Assembly: GCA_002179805.1 (NCBI GenBank)
Contig: NAVB01004934.1
Coordinates: 1 to 11,210, forward strand
Direction: 5' to 3'
From: Acanthamoeba lenticulata
Taxonomy: Eukaryota; Discosea; Longamoebia; Acanthamoebidae
DNA: 11,210 nt
In this document: piece by piece, positions 8,037 through 11,210 of the stretch
Layout: the number at the start of each line of letters is the position of its first letter
Numbering within the stretch: position 1 is the stretch's first letter
The notes under the pieces: generated by a model
What the model was told of the DNA's origin: nothing
What the model saw: the letters and a program-made list of their open reading frames with translations, nothing else
Database searches by the model: none
Position numbers and translations under genes: made by a program

Positions 8037-8834
8037 TCAAATGTAGCGGAACGAGGGGCCTGGCTCCCTCTTCGTGATGTTATCTTCACTTGTGTACCAC
8101 CAAACCACCAGCTTAAGCATCATCTCGATCATACGTCCGTTTTCGTTGGGGCCGCAGTCAACCGCGCGGTAGCCTGTCGTGCTGACCAGGTCAATCACCT
8201 GCTGCCGCAGCTCGCGCGTGGCTCCTGTGATGGTACAGTCGCGGGGGATGCCCTTTGAGCACACATCCAGGACCGCGTTGCACCAAATGATCTTGAATGC
8301 ACTAGTCCAGTGTGCGGAGGGAACCACAGATGAATTCTGTGTACCCAAGTCAGAGTTAACCAGCAACGAAAGAGCCAGGAAGGACCAAGGCAAACGTGTC
8401 CACGTACAATCTCAGTAGCGCAGATGCGACCATGTTCGCTCTCTGGCAGGATGTAGAAGACGTTGCTGATATCAACGATTATCTTGCCCGCAAACTGGTC
8501 CTCAAAGGTCTTCAAATATGCCGAGCGCTCATCAACAGTGCCCATTGGTCCCCAGAAGATGAAATCCACCTGTTCGGTCATGTCAGGCCCCTTCATCAGT
8601 TCGCTCCAATGCGTGTGAACATACCCCGTCCACAATGCTGTGGTTCTCGCCAGAGGTAATATCAGCCTCAGGCAGAGCTTGCTTCAGCTTCTTCGCGGCC
8701 TCTTCAGCTTTGGCGGCATCACGAGATCCGACGCGCACGGCATGGCCGGCCCTGGCAAACAAGTGGGCCAGGGCGGAGCTCATGTTGCCCGTACCCGGCA
8801 CAAAGGCGATGGTCTTGTGGGTGGTTGCTTGCAT
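8037..8834 (-). CDS. F420-dependent NADP oxidoreductase-like protein, intact copy
   Basis: A Rossmann-fold reductase of the F420-dependent NADP oxidoreductase family (Pfam F420_oxidored). In a eukaryote the partner is more likely NADPH and some flavin or quinone acceptor than F420; the substrate is unknown. Exons down the minus strand: 8834-8625, 8569-8408, 8336-8037; 223 residues. The nucleotide-binding loop is GTGNMSSAL (14-22), and GSRD (36-39) at the end of the second strand fits NADP. The middle carries DFIFWGPMG and KIIVDISN. The C-terminal part has GYRAVDCGPNEN (179-190), matching the family's conserved region. The first intron is only 55 bases and is absent from the neighbouring copy. 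AATAAA follows the stop by about 50 bases. No signal peptide or membrane segment is seen, so it is probably cytosolic. Confidence 0.88.
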
Positions 8835-9038
8835 GGCTCAAACGCTGTGTGTTTTTCTGGTTAGGCAGGTCTATCCTGGTCTTTTTACTCGAGACATTGC
8901 CGAATGGCGTTTTTGATTAATCGCCGCAATCACCGCAGTGGCGTGACATTTGCACAAGCCCCAGTGGTCTCCATTTATGCCTAAATATATATATATATAT
9001 GTTATTTTCGTTTGCATAAAGGCATCGGCAGTGTTGTC
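8835..9038 (-). promoter_or_regulatory. Promoter of the left reductase copy and 3' flank of the right copy, with an (AT)8 repeat
   Basis: About 8899-8941 resembles the promoter of the right copy: GCCGAA, a T-run, AATCGCCGC (8919-8927), then CAGTGG. The place of the TATA box reads ATCAAAAAC on the minus strand, a weaker version. An (AT)8 run lies at 8985-9000, about 40 bases past the stop of the right copy; its role is unknown and it may simply be a microsatellite. Confidence 0.4.
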
Positions 9039-9697
9039 CTAGATCATGCGGAAGGTAGGGCCTGGGCCACGGACTGCTTCCGTGAGGTTGTCCGGGCTGT
9101 TGTGCCACCAAATCACCAGCTTGAGCATCATCTCGATCATGCGTCCATTCTCATTGGGACCGCAGTCGACCGCGCGGTAGCCTGTCGTGCTGACTAGGTC
9201 GATCACCTGCTGCCGCAGCTCGCGCGTGGCACCCGTGATAGTGCAGTCGCGTGGAATGCCATTCGGGCAAGCGTCCAGCACCACTTGGTTCCAGATGACC
9301 TTGAACGCACATCAACCACAAGTACCATTTCAGTAGCGCAGATACGGCCGTGTTCGCTCTCAGGCAGCAGATAGTAGGCGTTGCTGATGTCGACGATGAC
9401 CTTGCCCGAGAACAAGTCCGCAAAGGTCTTGAGGTAGGCCGAGCGCTCCTCCAGGGGTCCCATAGGCGCCCAGAAGATGAAGTCTGCTCCATCAATGATG
9501 CTGTGGCTCTCTCCGGAGGTGACCTTGGCCTCGGGCAGAGCTTCCTTCAACTTCTCGGCGGCCGCCTGCGCCTTGGTGGCGTCCCGAGACCCGATGCGCA
9601 CAGCATGGCCGGCCCTGGCAAACAAGTGGGCCAGGGCAGAGCTCATGTTGCCCGTACCCGGCACGAAGGCGATGGTCTTGTGCGCAATCGCTTGCAT
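9039..9697 (-). pseudogene. Second reductase copy, frame broken before the C-terminal part
   Basis: A tandem duplicate of the gene at 8037-8834, nearly identical over the Rossmann part (GTGNMSSAL, GSRD). The frame from ATG 9697 runs through DGADFIFWAPMG without the first intron of its neighbour, down to ATEM at 9326. GTACTT follows, matching the second donor of the intact copy, but only 20 bases separate this donor from the downstream FKVIW segment. In the intact copy a 71-base intron and 13 codons lie there. The C-terminal part (9305-9039, with IPRDCTITGATRELR and GYRAVDCGPNEN) is well preserved but in another frame. Read straight through, the protein ends after 164 residues. It may be a young pseudogene, an assembly error, or a gene spliced from the GTACTT donor to a CAG before 9217, which restores frame but drops about 35 residues. 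Confidence 0.75.
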
Positions 9698-9796
9698 GCT
9701 GCTTTGTGTTTGTCTTGGTTGATTGATGGTGTGTTTGGTAGACGTGGAGGCGCAGCAGCTTTATGTGCTCGTTCCTCACTTTTTCACTGGACGAAT

Positions 9797-9867
9797 CGGC
9801 AGTTTGGCCGAACGCGATTGGGTCGCTTTTATACGTTAAATCGCCGCGTTTGGACGGACGTCAGTGG
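9797..9867 (-). promoter_or_regulatory. TATA-type promoter of the right reductase copy
   Basis: TATAAAAG lies on the minus strand at 9833-9826, about 130 bases before the ATG at 9697. It is flanked by AATCGCCGC (9839-9847) and by the inverted repeat CGGC-N6-GCCG at 9797-9810. The AATCGCCGC, GCCGAA and CAGTGG blocks recur in the same order upstream of the left copy, so the promoter was duplicated with the gene. Confidence 0.6.
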
Positions 9868-9914
9868 TCAATTACATCCGCCGAAAAAAGTGCACACATG
9901 ATGGCCACCATCAC

Positions 9915-11210
9915 TCAAGGCGGCGGGAGGGCAACCACGGTGAGGAGGCGGCTGTAGCGGTCGAGCACGGCTTGCCATGCGGGCCGCAGAGGACGCGCCC
10001 TGAGCTCCACCGCCACCGCGTCGGGCCGCCCGTCGTTGTTGTGGCGCTCCATCCACGCGCGCACGGCGGCGGCCAACGAGAAGAGGCCCCGCTCGCAGCA
10101 GAGCGCGAGCAAGAGGCCGGGCGCGGTCTCGGCCGCGAGCGGCAGCCACCACCACCGCGATCTCCACCGTCCACCCGCGGCCACCCATCCTCCGTCTTCT
10201 GCTTCTTCTTCCTCATCTTCCTCTTTTCCTTCTTCAGGACCACGCGCGAGTCTTCTGCGAAGCTGCCCGATGGACTTCTCGACGCGAGCCAGCTCGGCCC
10301 GCACCGCCTCGTCGTCGTCTGGCTTTGCCGATGATGTCGACGAAGACGAAGACGACAAAGGCGACGGACCCGTGGCGGCTGTGGGGCGGATGACATGCGA
10401 CTGCGCCAGCCGCTTGGCGAGTCGCTGCCTGACGACCACCAGGTCGTACCATTCGAGCAGCCGCTCGTCGCACACGGCCGCCATCAACTGCTTCACTTCA
10501 TCCTCCTCGTCGACCTTGCGCTTCTCCCTCTGCAGCGCCTCGCGCTCGTCCTTGTCGTCTTCGTCTTCGCCGCCTTCAGCGGCAGCGGCCAAGTTCCTCG
10601 GCCTGTTGCGCCGTCGGAGCGCGGCGGCGACCTTGGCCCGTGCGCGGTTGTTGGCCTCGTCGTCGGCGTCTGTTGGTGCGTCGACGCCGACAGGCGACGC
10701 GCCACCGGTGACCAGCACGAGGAGAAGGAGGACCTCGAGCGCGGCCCCGGGCGAGGCCTCGACCAGCCGCTCGAGCAGCTCCGCGCAGGCCCCGATCGCG
10801 CGCAGCTCCCATAGCAGGCCGGGCGGCACCGCCGAAGAACCTTCGCCAAAGACGTGGGCAAGGGCGGGCCACGAGGGAAACAGCAGCGAGAACAGGCCGA
10901 GCCGCATCGCGGCGGCCTCTGGGGCGGCGGCGCCGCGCCCGGGCCGCAGCGCGACGGCCTCGAGGCCGTGGCGCAGCCCGCGCTCGACGTCGCCCAGCAG
11001 GATGTCGACGAGCGCGAGGCACAGGTGTGTCGTCGCGGTGGCCGCGGCGTCGTGGGTCAGCTGGTGGGCACCGCCTGCGGCCGGCTGGTGGTGGTGGTCG
11101 TTGTCGTCGTCCTGATCTTCGCGCGGGCGGAGACCGCCGACGCGCTGCAGGAGCTCGTCTCGGTGGGCCTCGAGGCTGCGCTGGTCCAGCGGCAGGCCGC
11201 GGCTCTGCCA
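9915..11210 (-). CDS. C-terminal 431 residues of an unrecognised helical, low-complexity protein
   Basis: Function not recognised. The frame is open from the right edge to the stop at 9915-9917 with no intron needed, so the gene is 5' partial. Visible residues 1-170 are Ala/Leu/Arg rich and look helical (HLCLALVDILLGD, WELRAIGACAELLERL). Residues about 210-272 form a charged helix with REALQREKRKVDEEDE and then DERLLEWYDLVVVRQRLAKRLAQ. A serine run follows, then a second helix RAELARVEKSIGQLRRRLA (about 302-321) and an acidic run. The last 80 residues (ALCCERGLFSLAAAV, RPAWQAVLDRYSRLL) again look helical. The EW-centred helix followed by an ExLR-type helix faintly recalls bMERB domains of MICAL and EHBP1 proteins, but many coiled coils look like this. 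Frame length and base composition support coding; the family call is open. Confidence 0.72.
   Translation of the reverse strand, partial: WQSRGLPLDQRSLEAHRDELLQRVGGLRPREDQDDDNDHHHQPAAGGAHQLTHDAAATATTHLCLALVDILLGDVERGLRHGLEAVALRPGRGAAAPEAAAMRLGLFSLLFPSWPALAHVFGEGSSAVPPGLLWELRAIGACAELLERLVEASPGAALEVLLLLVLVTGGASPVGVDAPTDADDEANNRARAKVAAALRRRNRPRNLAAAAEGGEDEDDKDEREALQREKRKVDEEDEVKQLMAAVCDERLLEWYDLVVVRQRLAKRLAQSHVIRPTAATGPSPLSSSSSSTSSAKPDDDEAVRAELARVEKSIGQLRRRLARGPEEGKEEDEEEEAEDGGWVAAGGRWRSRWWWLPLAAETAPGLLLALCCERGLFSLAAAVRAWMERHNNDGRPDAVAVELRARPLRPAWQAVLDRYSRLLTVVALPPP

Noticed and set aside
8985..9000. (AT)8 run as the TATA box of the left reductase copy
   Set aside because: It is about 150 bases from the start and beyond the module shared with the right copy's promoter, whose TATA position lies closer in; more likely a microsatellite.
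10036..11115. Open plus-strand frame of 359 codons, Ser/Ala/Arg rich
   Set aside because: It is the mirror of the longer minus-strand coding frame, which is open to the window edge and has protein-like composition; the plus frame reads as GC-rich shadow.

Overview
The window looks like nuclear DNA of a compact, GC-rich, intron-rich protist. An Acanthamoeba-like amoebozoan is my best guess, from gene style alone. The genes hold many short introns (55-109 bases) whose 5' splice sites mostly read GTACG. TATA boxes lie close upstream of several starts, and gaps between genes are mostly 100-400 bases. I see no rRNA, tRNA, transposon, CRISPR or prokaryotic operon structure. All gene models were built by hand from reading frames, splice sites and family motifs.

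The left half reads on the plus strand. (1) 97-1599 is the 3' part of a CPSF6/CFIm68-like pre-mRNA 3'-end-processing factor (RRM, Pro/Gly-rich linker, RD/RS tail); its first exon is off the left edge. (2) 1909-2929 is a complete SR splicing factor with one RRM, two CCHC zinc knuckles and an RS tail, the RS2Z layout best known from plants. (3) About 1 kb with no convincing gene ends in a TATA-type promoter. (4) 4177-5791 is a transcription factor with a fungal-type Zn2Cys6 cluster. (5) 6165-6653 is a small four-exon protein with two hydrophobic stretches that I do not recognise.

The right half reads on the minus strand. (6) 6749-7845 is a YIPF6-like Golgi membrane protein in five exons, convergent with gene 5. 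(7) 8037-8834 and (8) 9039-9697 are tandem copies of an F420-dependent NADP oxidoreductase-like gene. The left copy is intact with three exons. The right copy lacks the first intron and has its frame broken where the second intron and the next exon's first codons should be. (9) 9915-11210 is the C-terminal 431 residues of an unrecognised helical, low-complexity protein running off the right edge.

Genes 1 and 2 both act in pre-mRNA processing; the other neighbours do not form an obvious pathway. The most interesting regulatory hint is a pair of CGG-N6-CCG inverted repeats exactly 20 bases apart between the Zn2Cys6 gene and the TATA box of gene 5. That is the kind of site Zn2Cys6 dimers bind. 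An in-frame alternative acceptor inside the zinc cluster, and the diverging tandem reductases with related promoters, are the next best leads.
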